Shown here: piece after piece, positions 8,144-15,726 of the stretch | How the letters are laid out: each line of letters begins with the position of its first letter | How positions within the stretch are numbered: position 1 is the stretch's first letter | Assembly: GCA_965206405.1 (NCBI GenBank) | Contig: CBDBJQ010000006.1 | Location: 310,001 to 374,000 of the forward strand | From: CBDBJQ01 sp965206405 | GTDB taxonomy: Bacteria > Pseudomonadota > Alphaproteobacteria > UBA8366 | Length of the DNA: 64,000 nt | Direction of reading: 5' to 3' | Program-made: the position numbers and the translations under genes | Notes under the pieces: generated by a model | Told to the model about the DNA's origin: nothing | Database searches by the model: none | Seen by the model: the letters and a program-made list of their open reading frames with translations, nothing else

Positions 8144-9124
8144 ATGGGCCAAAAAGCATCAGGGAAATCGCATAGGCAGGGTATCAGCCTCAAGCGGCTG
8201 GGCGATATGTTCCCGACCGAAAACAAAGCCCGCGAGTGGTTCGAGGCGCGCATCTGGCCGCAGGGTCCGTTCTGCCCCCGCTGCGGTAGCTTCAATGTCC
8301 TGTATCCGACAAAGCACAAGAGCATGACGCACCGTTGCCGCGATTGCCCCGGTCGCGGCGACTTCAGCCTCAAGACGGGGACCGTCATGGAAGGCTCGAA
8401 GCTCGGCTTCCGCGATTGGGCAATCGCCATCTATCTTCTGGCGACGAACCCCAAAGGTGTCTCGGCCATGAAGCTGCACCGGGACTTGGAGGTTTCTTAC
8501 AAGACGGCATGGCATCTGGCGCATCGGTTGCGCAAGAGCCTCGCGGGCGATCTGGTTCCGTTATTCCACGGGCCGGCTGAAACCGATGAGACGTACTTCG
8601 GCGGCAAGCGGAAGAACATGCCGAAGGCGAATCGTGAGAAGATGGAAGGGCGTGGGACGGTCGGTAAGGCCATCGTGGCCCGCGTGAAGGACCGGGAGAC
8701 GGGGAAGGTCGTGGCGCGGAAGGTCAAGGGGACCGACAAGAAGACGTTGCAAGGCTTTGTCCGGGAGAATGTGGCACTCGGCGCCTCGCTCTACGCAGAT
8801 GAGCACGGGGCTTATCCCGGCATGGCTGAATACGCCCACGAAGCCGTCAATCACTCGGTCGGCGAATATGTACGGAATATGGCGCACACAAACGGGATCG
8901 AGTCGTTCTGGGCGATGCTGAAGCGCGGCTATCAGGGGACCTACCACAAGTTCAGCGAGAAGCATCTTGACCGATATGTCGGAGAGTTCTCCGGCCGTCA
9001 CAACATCCGTGAAGCGGACACGGCAGACCAGATGGGCATTATCGCGCGGCAGACAGTCGGCAAGCGCCTCCGCTACCGGGAGTTGATTGCGGACAATGCT
9101 CTGCCTTCGGAAGCGCGCGGCTGA
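8144..9124 (+). CDS. IS1595-family (ISXO2-like) transposase
   Basis: 326-residue DDE-type transposase. The N-terminal zinc ribbon has CPRC (44-47) and CRDC (65-68). The catalytic core shows DETYFGG (first Asp 148), YADEHGAY (second Asp 219) and the NGIESFWAMLKRG...YH block (N250/E253) that defines the ISXO2-like domain. Length is normal and the frame is uninterrupted, so the element could be active. Its stop overlaps the next start by one base (TGATG). Confidence 0.92.
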   Translation: MGQKASGKSHRQGISLKRLGDMFPTENKAREWFEARIWPQGPFCPRCGSFNVLYPTKHKSMTHRCRDCPGRGDFSLKTGTVMEGSKLGFRDWAIAIYLLATNPKGVSAMKLHRDLEVSYKTAWHLAHRLRKSLAGDLVPLFHGPAETDETYFGGKRKNMPKANREKMEGRGTVGKAIVARVKDRETGKVVARKVKGTDKKTLQGFVRENVALGASLYADEHGAYPGMAEYAHEAVNHSVGEYVRNMAHTNGIESFWAMLKRGYQGTYHKFSEKHLDRYVGEFSGRHNIREADTADQMGIIARQTVGKRLRYRELIADNALPSEARG

Positions 9125-10035
9125 TGCTGGCCGCCGAGCAAACCGAACTGTTCGTCCGCGCCTCGCCCGAAGACGATAACCACCACTGGGTGCATGCCGA
9201 TGATTGCCGGAAGGTCATGCCTTCCATGCTGGAGAACAGCGTTTCTCTCATTGTCACCGACCCGCCATACTTCATTGACGGCATGGGCGACGATTGGGAT
9301 CACGGGGCGCTAGAGCGCAGGACGCGCGGTTGCGGAGTGGTCAAGTCCCTGCCCATTGGCATGAAATTCGACCGCCGCCAAGGTCCACGCCTTCAGGAAT
9401 TCATGCGGCCGGTTGCGGAGGAATGGCTGCGCATTATCCGCCCCGGCGGCTTCGTTCTCTGCTTCTCGCAGAATCGGCTTGTCCATCATTGCGCCATGGC
9501 TATCGAGGCGGCCAGCTTCGAGATACGCGACATTCTGGCGTGGCGGTATGAAGGGCAGGCGAAGGCGTTCAGCCAAGAGCATTTCATCCGCAAGCGAAAC
9601 ATTCCGCAGGCGGAGAAGGATCGGCTCATTGCAAAACTGGACGGGCGCAAGACGCCTCAATTGAAGCCGCAATGCGAAATGATCGTCATGGCGCAAGCGC
9701 CTCGCGACGGCACGTTCGTGGACAATTGGGATCGGTGGGAAACCGGTCTGATAGACCCGCGCTCGCCGGTTCTCGAACCGGGCCGCTTTCCCGGCACGGT
9801 CATGCCAGCGAAGAAGCCGCGCGAGCGGCACGGGCATATGACGACCAAGCCGGTTGATTTGCTACAGCACATGATTCGCCTGTTCTCGCCGACAGGCGCG
9901 GTTGTCTTCGACCCGTTTGTTGGCTCCGGTTCCACTGGCGTTGCCGCCAGAATGGAGGGGCGCGGCTTCATCGGCGTAGAGATTGACGCCGATATGGCGA
10001 GGTCTGCCGAGAAGCGCATTGAGAGCGCCTGCTAG
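9124..10035 (+). CDS. beta-class DNA methyltransferase (likely N6-adenine), IS passenger
   Basis: 303-residue methyltransferase of the N6_N4_Mtase family. Motif IV TDPPYF (45-50) lies N-terminal and motif I DPFVGSGST (263-271) C-terminal, the order of the beta class; DPPY favours adenine-N6 methylation. The long central region (about 90-235) would hold target recognition. The ATG at 9124 overlaps the transposase stop by one base and the stop overlaps the next start by one base, so it is translated as part of the element's operon. It probably protects sites cut by the adjacent nuclease; the recognition sequence cannot be read from the protein. Confidence 0.88.
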   Translation: MLAAEQTELFVRASPEDDNHHWVHADDCRKVMPSMLENSVSLIVTDPPYFIDGMGDDWDHGALERRTRGCGVVKSLPIGMKFDRRQGPRLQEFMRPVAEEWLRIIRPGGFVLCFSQNRLVHHCAMAIEAASFEIRDILAWRYEGQAKAFSQEHFIRKRNIPQAEKDRLIAKLDGRKTPQLKPQCEMIVMAQAPRDGTFVDNWDRWETGLIDPRSPVLEPGRFPGTVMPAKKPRERHGHMTTKPVDLLQHMIRLFSPTGAVVFDPFVGSGSTGVAARMEGRGFIGVEIDADMARSAEKRIESAC

Positions 10036-10718
10036 TGTCCTTGCCGACGCCGAAGCAGCTACAACAGGCTTGGCTTGAGGTGCGAGACTTGCACCGTCGC
10101 CATCTTGCCGTTCACGACGTGCGCATCCCGGAGACTGAGTACTACAGCGATCACAACAAGGCTGTATGGCTAGCTGCGCTTTGGTACTGGCGAGACCGGG
10201 AAGTCCACAAAGATGAGATTTCAGCGATTGTCCGGCGAGACGTCGCCGGAGCCGGAGCCGACCAGCAAGTCCGGCACTTGAAACGGGATGGCTGGAATAT
10301 CGGGACTAAGCCGGGCGTACACAAGCTGGACCCGTTCCGCCCTTCCGCCGAGTTCCAAAACACCCATGCCCGAAGGCGACAACGTCTGTCCGCCACAGGA
10401 TTTGATGGCATCAAGCAGGCGTTCGGATTCCGGTGCGCAACCTGCGGCGCGGTAGAAGGAGAGCCGGACCCGCGCTATGGCGCGAACAAGGTGCATCTCC
10501 AGCAAGGCCATCGCGACCCGAACGCGGCCGGCGACGAGACCGACAACATCATTCCACAATGCCAGTTCTGCAATCGCTCCTACCGGGATGATTTCGTGTT
10601 CGACGAGAAGGGCCGCGCCCGTGCTGTTGCGGGTACCGGTCCCGTGCAACGGGCGAGCAAGGCAGTGCAGAAGCTCATCCTGGATTGGCTGGTCCAAAGG
10701 GGGAGTAAGAAACGATGA
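10035..10718 (+). CDS. HNH-type endonuclease, probable restriction enzyme, IS passenger
   Basis: 227-residue protein starting with GTG at 10035, which overlaps the methyltransferase stop by one base. The C-terminal half carries a zinc-bound HNH/beta-beta-alpha motif: C134-x2-C137, GHRDP with H159, DN (170-171), then C176-x2-C179-N180. The N-terminal 120 residues look like a DNA-binding helical region (YYSDHNKAVWLAALWYW). Coupling to the methyltransferase suggests a type II restriction endonuclease. A solitary homing-type HNH nuclease is the alternative. No frame damage is visible. Confidence 0.75.
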   Translation: MSLPTPKQLQQAWLEVRDLHRRHLAVHDVRIPETEYYSDHNKAVWLAALWYWRDREVHKDEISAIVRRDVAGAGADQQVRHLKRDGWNIGTKPGVHKLDPFRPSAEFQNTHARRRQRLSATGFDGIKQAFGFRCATCGAVEGEPDPRYGANKVHLQQGHRDPNAAGDETDNIIPQCQFCNRSYRDDFVFDEKGRARAVAGTGPVQRASKAVQKLILDWLVQRGSKKR

Positions 10719-10888
10719 CGGACGAACGCCGGGAGGTTCGCGTGAAGCCGCGCGGGTATCAGCCGACGAAAGCCGAGTTGGAAGAGCCGGTTGTCATGCG
10801 CAACCCGGGCGGATCGCGGGCAACGGTGGACGACCTTGTTGCCGCTGCGCTGCGGCCCGTCACGATGGTTGAGGACCCCGACGCTTAG
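10715..10888 (+). CDS. 57-residue conserved small protein, IS passenger
   Basis: Starts at ATG 10715, overlapping the HNH gene stop by 4 bp (ATGA). It is charged and Pro-rich with the segment KPRGYQPTKAELEEP and a C-terminal TVDDLVAAALRP. Small proteins with a similar YQPSKAELEE-type segment recur beside ISXO2-like transposases in alphaproteobacteria (from memory). Function unknown; a controller or accessory role for the restriction-modification pair is only a guess. Confidence 0.7.
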   Translation: MTDERREVRVKPRGYQPTKAELEEPVVMRNPGGSRATVDDLVAAALRPVTMVEDPDA

Positions 10889-10893
10889 CCGGA

Positions 10894-10920
10894 GCTTGGT
10901 GACTCTTGTCTATAATCCCC
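10894..10920 (-). repeat. right terminal inverted repeat of the IS1595 element
   Basis: Reverse complement matches 8050-8076 at 22/27 positions. One extra C (10921) separates it from the duplicated target. Confidence 0.85.
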
Positions 10921-10931
10921 CAAAGGTAAGG
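10911..10931 (+). promoter_or_regulatory. outward TATAAT and rebuilt Shine-Dalgarno upstream of pheA
   Basis: The right IS end reads TATAAT (10911-10916) towards pheA. The right target duplication at 10922-10929 plus GG restores AAAGGTAAGG, which serves as the pheA ribosome-binding site (AAGG 10 nt before the ATG at 10942). No convincing -35 is visible, so promoter activity is uncertain; the ribosome-binding role is likelier. Confidence 0.5.
10922..10929. repeat. right target-site duplication of the IS1595 element
   Basis: AAAGGTAA, identical to 8042-8049. Confidence 0.85.
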
Positions 10932-10941
10932 TCGCGCAACC

Positions 10942-11799
10942 ATGACCGCAGGCGACAAGATCGCGTTCCAGGGCATGCCCGGAGCCTATTCCGACATGGC
11001 CTGCCGGGCCGCCTATCCCGGCATGGAATCCCTGCCCTGCCCGTCTTTCGAGACCGCTGTCGAGGCGGTGCGCGGAGGGGCAGTGACGCTGGCGATGCTG
11101 CCGATTGAGAACTCGGTCGCCGGGCGCGTCGCCGATATCTACCATCTGCTGCCCCATACGGGTCTGCGCATCATCGGGGAGCATTTCGAGCCGGTCAGCC
11201 ACCTGCTGCTCGGTTCCACCGGCGCCAAGATTGATTCGGTGCGCCGGGTACACAGCCATATTCATGCGCTCTCCCAATGCCGCAAGATGTTTCTCGACCG
11301 CGGTTTCGAGCCGGTCGTCCATGCCGATACTGCCGGTGCGGCGAAGGAAGTGGGCGAGCGGGGCGATCCGACCGAAGCGGCGATCGCTTCCAGGTTGGCG
11401 GCCGAGATCTACAATCTGAAGGTTCTGCTCGAGAACATCGAGGATGATACCCACAACACCACGCGCTTCATCGTCATGGCCCGCGACGCCATCGATCCCG
11501 ATCCAGATTCCGGGCCGACCCTCACGACCTTTGTCTTCCGGGTACGCAACGTACCGGCGGCGCTCTACAAATGCCTTGGCGGTTTCGCTACCAACGGCGT
11601 CAACATGACCAAGCTCGAATCCTACATGGTCGCCGGCGATTTCGTGGCGACAGAGTTCTACGCCGATATCGAGGGTCATCCCTCGTCGCGGTCGGTCACG
11701 CTGGCTCTGGAGGAGCTCGAGTTCTTCTGCGACAAGCTCGAGATTCTCGGCGTCTACCCGGCCGCCGACTATCGCTGGCAGAAGGGGCCGTCTTCCTAG
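10942..11799 (+). CDS. pheA: prephenate dehydratase
   Basis: 285-residue enzyme converting prephenate to phenylpyruvate for phenylalanine synthesis. The catalytic PDT domain (about 1-185) shows FQGMPGAYSDMA, LPIENSVAGRV and the NTTRFIVM motif. A C-terminal ACT domain (about 200-275; FKLES-type motif seen as MTKLESYM) would give feedback control by phenylalanine. There is no chorismate-mutase domain; that activity is encoded separately at 49.9 kb. The start at 10942 is fixed by the Shine-Dalgarno retained in the IS target duplication. Confidence 0.93.
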   Translation: MTAGDKIAFQGMPGAYSDMACRAAYPGMESLPCPSFETAVEAVRGGAVTLAMLPIENSVAGRVADIYHLLPHTGLRIIGEHFEPVSHLLLGSTGAKIDSVRRVHSHIHALSQCRKMFLDRGFEPVVHADTAGAAKEVGERGDPTEAAIASRLAAEIYNLKVLLENIEDDTHNTTRFIVMARDAIDPDPDSGPTLTTFVFRVRNVPAALYKCLGGFATNGVNMTKLESYMVAGDFVATEFYADIEGHPSSRSVTLALEELEFFCDKLEILGVYPAADYRWQKGPSS

Positions 11800-11820
11800 G
11801 CCAGGCCGCAGCGCTCGCTC

Positions 11821-11860
11821 GCGCCGTCTCGGTGATTACGACGCCGTCTTCGTGATCACG
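11821..11860. repeat. 20-bp imperfect tandem repeat over the nudC stop codon
   Basis: Two 20-bp units (16/20 identical) at 11821-11840 and 11841-11860. The second holds the nudC stop (TCA on the plus strand at 11856); the first lies between the convergent pheA and nudC ends. Confidence 0.7.
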
Positions 11861-12758
11861 CCCTCTCGCTGATCCAGTCCTCGATCAGCCGCCGCGAAAT
11901 CGAATCGGTGCGCGGCAGGCGGAAGCTTTCGTCCCCGGGGCAACTCAGGATCTCCTCGATCGTGAACCACCGCGCGCCCTCCAGCTCGTCGGTGTTGACA
12001 GCAAGCGCATCACCGACGGCACGCGCCCGGAAGCCGAGCATGATCGAGGACGGGAACGGCCAGGGCTGGGAAGACTGATAGACGATATCGACGGTCTCGA
12101 CGCCGACTTCCTCAAACACCTCGCGCGCAACAGCGCATTCAAGGCTTTCGCCCGGCTCGACAAAACCAGCGAGAACCGAGTGCTGGCCGGCCCGCCATAC
12201 GGCCTGGCGCCCGAGGACGCAGCGATCGCCGCCGTCATGGACCAGCATGATCACGGCGGGGTCGGTGCGCGGGAACCAGGGAGTCCGGCAGGACGCGTCC
12301 TCGCACCGGCGCATATGGCCCGCCTCCTCGCTGGTCGTCGGGCTGCCGCAGGTGCCGCAGTGACGGTGCCGGCGCTGCCAGGTGGTTATGCCACGGCCAT
12401 AGGCAAGCAGGGCGCCGTCCTCGCGTGAGAGCAGGGGGCCGATTTCGCGCAGATCGCAGAAGGCGCCGCCCTCGACCAGGGGCGGTTCGTCGAGATGCGA
12501 CAGATCGATCGCAAAACAGATCGTTCCGCCAACGGCGCCGAGCAGGATCGGATCGTCCTGTTCCGACAGCGGCCAGTCGGCACGGGTGACGAGGACGGGA
12601 GCCGGATCCTGCGCCGAGGTGACGAGGTTCCTGTTGCGCCAGACCGGAATGACGAGGCTATCCGGATCCGCCATGCGCACCGCGAGCCAGTCGGCGTCGC
12701 CGCGCATTTCGCTGAGCCGGTCGATGTCGTCGCCGACATAGAAATTCGGCGCATTCAT
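11856..12758 (-). CDS. nudC: NADH pyrophosphatase / NAD-capped RNA decapping hydrolase
   Basis: 300-residue Nudix hydrolase. A four-cysteine zinc ribbon (CGTCG...C...C) precedes the Nudix box GFVEPGESLECAVAREVFEE, and SQPWPFPSS is the NudC-specific motif downstream of it. Splits NAD(H) to NMN(H) and AMP and can remove NAD caps from RNA 5' ends. The start at 12758 begins the recognisable N-terminal domain; upstream in-frame sequence runs into the dnaX promoter side and was not used. Convergent with pheA. Confidence 0.92.
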   Translation of the reverse strand: MNAPNFYVGDDIDRLSEMRGDADWLAVRMADPDSLVIPVWRNRNLVTSAQDPAPVLVTRADWPLSEQDDPILLGAVGGTICFAIDLSHLDEPPLVEGGAFCDLREIGPLLSREDGALLAYGRGITTWQRRHRHCGTCGSPTTSEEAGHMRRCEDASCRTPWFPRTDPAVIMLVHDGGDRCVLGRQAVWRAGQHSVLAGFVEPGESLECAVAREVFEEVGVETVDIVYQSSQPWPFPSSIMLGFRARAVGDALAVNTDELEGARWFTIEEILSCPGDESFRLPRTDSISRRLIEDWISERA

Positions 12759-12987
12759 GGACCAGAAACTGGCACAAAGCCCCCGATCTTGCAACGAACC
12801 GGGAAAGCCCGAAACACCTGACAATCGGGTGGAAACCTGTCTGGAATACCCGGGAATCCGGGCAGGTTCCGTCTTGCCTTAGCCCGCCGGGCCGCCGATA
12901 GTTTCCCGGTGCCGGCATGCTGTCCGGCCCACCCTCAGAATGTGCGCTGGCTGTGCGCCGGTGCCGCCCGCAGGAAAGCGGAGATCC

Positions 12988-14769
12988 GTGACCGACACGA
13001 CGGCAGCTCCCCATCTGGTTCTGGCCCGGAAGTACCGTCCGGAGACCTTCAGTCAGCTGATCGGCCAGGACGGGCTGGTCCGCACCCTGACCAATGCCTT
13101 CGAATCCGGCCGTATCGCGCACGCCTTCATGCTGACCGGCGTGCGGGGTACCGGCAAGACGACGACCGCGCGCATTATCGCGCGGGCGCTGAACTGCACC
13201 GGCCGAGGCGACGGGCCGACCTCCGACCCCTGCGGTACCTGCGACGAATGCGTCGCGATCTCCGAAAGCCGCTACATCGATGTCGTCGAGATGGACGCTG
13301 CCAGCCATACTGGTGTCGACGACGTGCGCGAGCTGATCAAGAATGTGCCGTATCGGCCAGTCGCCGGTCGCTACAAGATCAATATCATCGACGAGGTGCA
13401 CATGCTCTCGACGAGCGCCTTCAACGCGCTTTTGAAGACGCTTGAGGAGCCGCCGGCACACATGAAGTTCGTCTTTGCGACGACCGAACTGCGCAAGGTG
13501 CCGGTGACCGTGCAATCGCGATGCCAGCGTTTCGATCTGCGGCGGGTCGAAATGACCGAGCTGACGGAGCATTTCCGGGGAATCTCGGAGAAGGAAGAGC
13601 TCGAGATTGAGGACGATGCGCTGACCATCATTGCCCGTGCCGCCGATGGTTCCGTGCGCGACGGCCTTTCGCTTCTCGAGCGGGCCTTCGCTTCTGCCGT
13701 CGGCCCGGTCACCGGTGCGGCGGTGGTCGAGATGCTCGGCCTGGTCGATCGCGCGAAGGTGTTCGATCTGCTCGATTTGCTGTTTGCCGGCGACACTGTC
13801 GGGGCTCTCAACCTGTTCGAGGACATGCATCGGGATGGCGCCGATCCGGCGGAGATGCTGCGGGATATCCTCGATGCGATCTACTGGATGACCCGCATCA
13901 AGGTGATTCCGGATGTCGCAAAGGACCCCTATACGCCGGAGACCGAGCGCGTTCGGGGTGTCACAATTGCTGACAAGCTCGACATGCCGGCGCTGACGCG
14001 CGCCTGGCAGCTTCTGTTGAAGGGGGTCGAGGAGGTCAAGGATGCGCCGAACGCGTCGCAGGCTGCCGAGATGGTGCTGATCCGCCTCGCTTTCGCTGCC
14101 GATCTGCCGTCGCCTGCAAAACTCATCCACGATCTCAAGGGCCAGGCTGCCGCGACGCCTGCCGTCGCACCGGCTACAACATCGGCTACAACACCGGCCG
14201 GTACCGCCCCGACATCTTCCGCGCCCGCAGCGCCTTCTACCGATGCACCCCAATCTGCCGACGCGTCCCCGCCCATTGGCTTCGGCGGGTCCGGCGGGGC
14301 GGCCGCCGCTTCGGTGCAGATCGAGCCGGCACGATCCGAACCGGCAGAAGCGGAATTTTCGGCCGAAAATCCCAACAGCTTCCCCGAGGTGGTTGCCCTG
14401 TTCCGCAACCGGCGCGAGCTTTTACTGTCCCGGAAGTTGGAGGATTCGGTCCATCTGGTCAGTTTCGAGCCCGGCAGGATCTCCTGCCGCTTGGCTGACA
14501 GCGCCGGCAGCGACCTGGTTCGAAACACCACCCGGCACCTGCAGGACTGGACGGGCACGCCCTGGGTGGTTGTGCTGTCGAACGACGAAGGCGATCCGAC
14601 GCTGGCGGAGCAGGCTAGGATGCGCAAGGACGAGGTGCGTGACCTGGTGGAGCAGAACGCCGCCGTTCGCGCGATCAGGCGGAATTTTCCGGATGCAAAA
14701 ATCGTCAAGGTGACGGAACGCGAGGGCATGGAACGCGAGGGCATGGAACGCGAGGAGACGGATTCGTGA
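12988..14769 (+). CDS. dnaX: DNA polymerase III subunits gamma/tau
   Basis: 593-residue clamp-loader ATPase. The conserved opening LARKYRPETFSQLIGQ, Walker A GVRGTGKT (51-58), a zinc module with CGTCDEC, and DEVHMLS (Walker B) are seen. An Ala/Thr/Pro-rich linker (about 390-460) leads to the C-terminal tau region that binds polymerase. The GTG at 12988 is preferred (GGAAAGCGGAG upstream); an in-frame ATG at 12940 is the alternative. The last 20 residues contain an EREGM repeat from a 15-bp tandem duplication. Overlaps ybaB by 4 bp. Confidence 0.93.
   Translation: MTDTTAAPHLVLARKYRPETFSQLIGQDGLVRTLTNAFESGRIAHAFMLTGVRGTGKTTTARIIARALNCTGRGDGPTSDPCGTCDECVAISESRYIDVVEMDAASHTGVDDVRELIKNVPYRPVAGRYKINIIDEVHMLSTSAFNALLKTLEEPPAHMKFVFATTELRKVPVTVQSRCQRFDLRRVEMTELTEHFRGISEKEELEIEDDALTIIARAADGSVRDGLSLLERAFASAVGPVTGAAVVEMLGLVDRAKVFDLLDLLFAGDTVGALNLFEDMHRDGADPAEMLRDILDAIYWMTRIKVIPDVAKDPYTPETERVRGVTIADKLDMPALTRAWQLLLKGVEEVKDAPNASQAAEMVLIRLAFAADLPSPAKLIHDLKGQAAATPAVAPATTSATTPAGTAPTSSAPAAPSTDAPQSADASPPIGFGGSGGAAAASVQIEPARSEPAEAEFSAENPNSFPEVVALFRNRRELLLSRKLEDSVHLVSFEPGRISCRLADSAGSDLVRNTTRHLQDWTGTPWVVVLSNDEGDPTLAEQARMRKDEVRDLVEQNAAVRAIRRNFPDAKIVKVTEREGMEREGMEREETDS
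14716..14757. repeat. 15-bp tandem repeat at the dnaX 3' end
   Basis: 2.8 copies of GAACGCGAGGGCATG, in frame, encoding the EREGM repeat just before the dnaX stop. Each unit also contains an ATG and GAGG upstream of the ybaB start. Confidence 0.9.
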
Positions 14770-15092
14770 AGAACTTGATGAACATGCTTGAACAGGCCAA
14801 AGGCATGAAATCCTGGATGGACGAGACTCGGAAGGCGATCGAGGTGATCGAGGTCGAGGGCGTCTCCGGAGCCGGTGCAGTCACGCTCATCCTTAGCGGA
14901 GATAGGGTGCTTCGCCGCCTGAAGATCGATCCTTCGATCCTCGGTGATGTCGGTATCGTCGAGGATCTCGTCACCGCCGCTCACAATGACGCGATCGCCA
15001 AGCTCGAGGCCCGTCTGGAGGAAGAAGCCCAGAAGATGATAGACGATTTGCCGCTTCCGCCGCTTCCGCCAGGCATGAAGTTTCCCTTCTGA
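14766..15092 (+). CDS. ybaB: YbaB/EbfC family nucleoid-associated protein
   Basis: 108-residue DNA-binding protein. The opening KNLMNMLEQAKGMKSWMDE and the central LILSGDRVLRRLKIDPS core match the family; EbfC-type proteins bind DNA as homodimers. GTG start at 14766 overlaps dnaX by 4 bp (GTGA). The dnaX-ybaB-recR order is conserved through most bacteria and points to a shared operon. Confidence 0.93.
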   Translation: MKNLMNMLEQAKGMKSWMDETRKAIEVIEVEGVSGAGAVTLILSGDRVLRRLKIDPSILGDVGIVEDLVTAAHNDAIAKLEARLEEEAQKMIDDLPLPPLPPGMKFPF

Positions 15093-15131
15093 CCTTTCCG
15101 CCGCCGAATTCTCTATCCTCCACGGCAACGC

Positions 15132-15722
15132 ATGACCCAGATCGAACACCTGATCCGGCTTCTCGCCCGACTGCCCGGTTTTGGTCCGCGCTCGGCTCGG
15201 CGTGCGGTGCTGCACCTCCTGAAACACCGTGAGACGACCCTTCGCCCCCTCGCCCAGGCTCTACTCGATGCGGTCGACGCGGTTCAGCCGTGCACGGCCT
15301 GCGGCAATCTTGCCGAAGAAGAGGTTTGTCCAATCTGCGTCGATCCGAAACGCGATGGGCGCACGATCTGTGTTGTTGAGGATGTCGCTGACCTCTGGGC
15401 GCTTGAGCGGGGCGGCAATTACGTCGGGTTCTATCACGTCCTCGGCGGCCGCCTTTCGGCTCTCGACGGCATCGGTCCGGAGGCCCTTGGTATCGATGCC
15501 CTGGTTGGCCGTGTCCGCGGCGGCGGGGTCGAAGAAGTGATCCTGGCCATGAACCTGACCGTCGAGGGCCAGACCACGGCGCACTACATCGCCGAGCGGC
15601 TAACCGACGCCGGAATCAGGATCACCCGGCTCGCCCACGGGATCCCGGTTGGCGGTGAGCTCGACTATCTCGACGATGGAACGCTGGAGACGGCACTGAA
15701 CGCGCGAAGCACGATCGGCTGA
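15132..15722 (+). CDS. recR: recombination protein RecR
   Basis: 196-residue recombination-mediator protein that acts with RecF/RecO to load RecA at gaps. Helix-hairpin-helix at the N-terminus (ARLPGFGPRSARRAVLHLL), a C4 zinc finger (CTACGNLAEEEVCPIC, about 57-72) and the Toprim domain with CVVEDVADLWALE. Normal length. Ends 4 nt from the convergent rmuC stop. Confidence 0.94.
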   Translation: MTQIEHLIRLLARLPGFGPRSARRAVLHLLKHRETTLRPLAQALLDAVDAVQPCTACGNLAEEEVCPICVDPKRDGRTICVVEDVADLWALERGGNYVGFYHVLGGRLSALDGIGPEALGIDALVGRVRGGGVEEVILAMNLTVEGQTTAHYIAERLTDAGIRITRLAHGIPVGGELDYLDDGTLETALNARSTIG

Positions 15723-15726
15723 GGCT

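Larger units (their letters stand above)
8050..10921 (+). mobile_element. IS1595-family insertion element with restriction-modification passengers
   Basis: A 2.87-kb element bounded by imperfect 27-bp terminal inverted repeats (22/27 matches; left begins GGGAATTATA, right reverse complement begins GGGGATTATA) and an 8-bp duplication AAAGGTAA. Four genes lie in one direction and overlap or abut by 1-4 bp: ISXO2-like transposase, beta-class DNA methyltransferase, HNH nuclease and a 57-residue protein. It sits between kdsB and pheA, 12 nt upstream of the pheA start. Passenger genes are known in some IS1595-family members; treating the cargo here as a working restriction-modification pair is inference. 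Confidence 0.9.

Noticed and set aside
12658..14253. Minus-strand open frame (531 codons) opposite dnaX
   Set aside because: Mirror of dnaX codons; low-complexity Arg/Asp/His composition and no family match.
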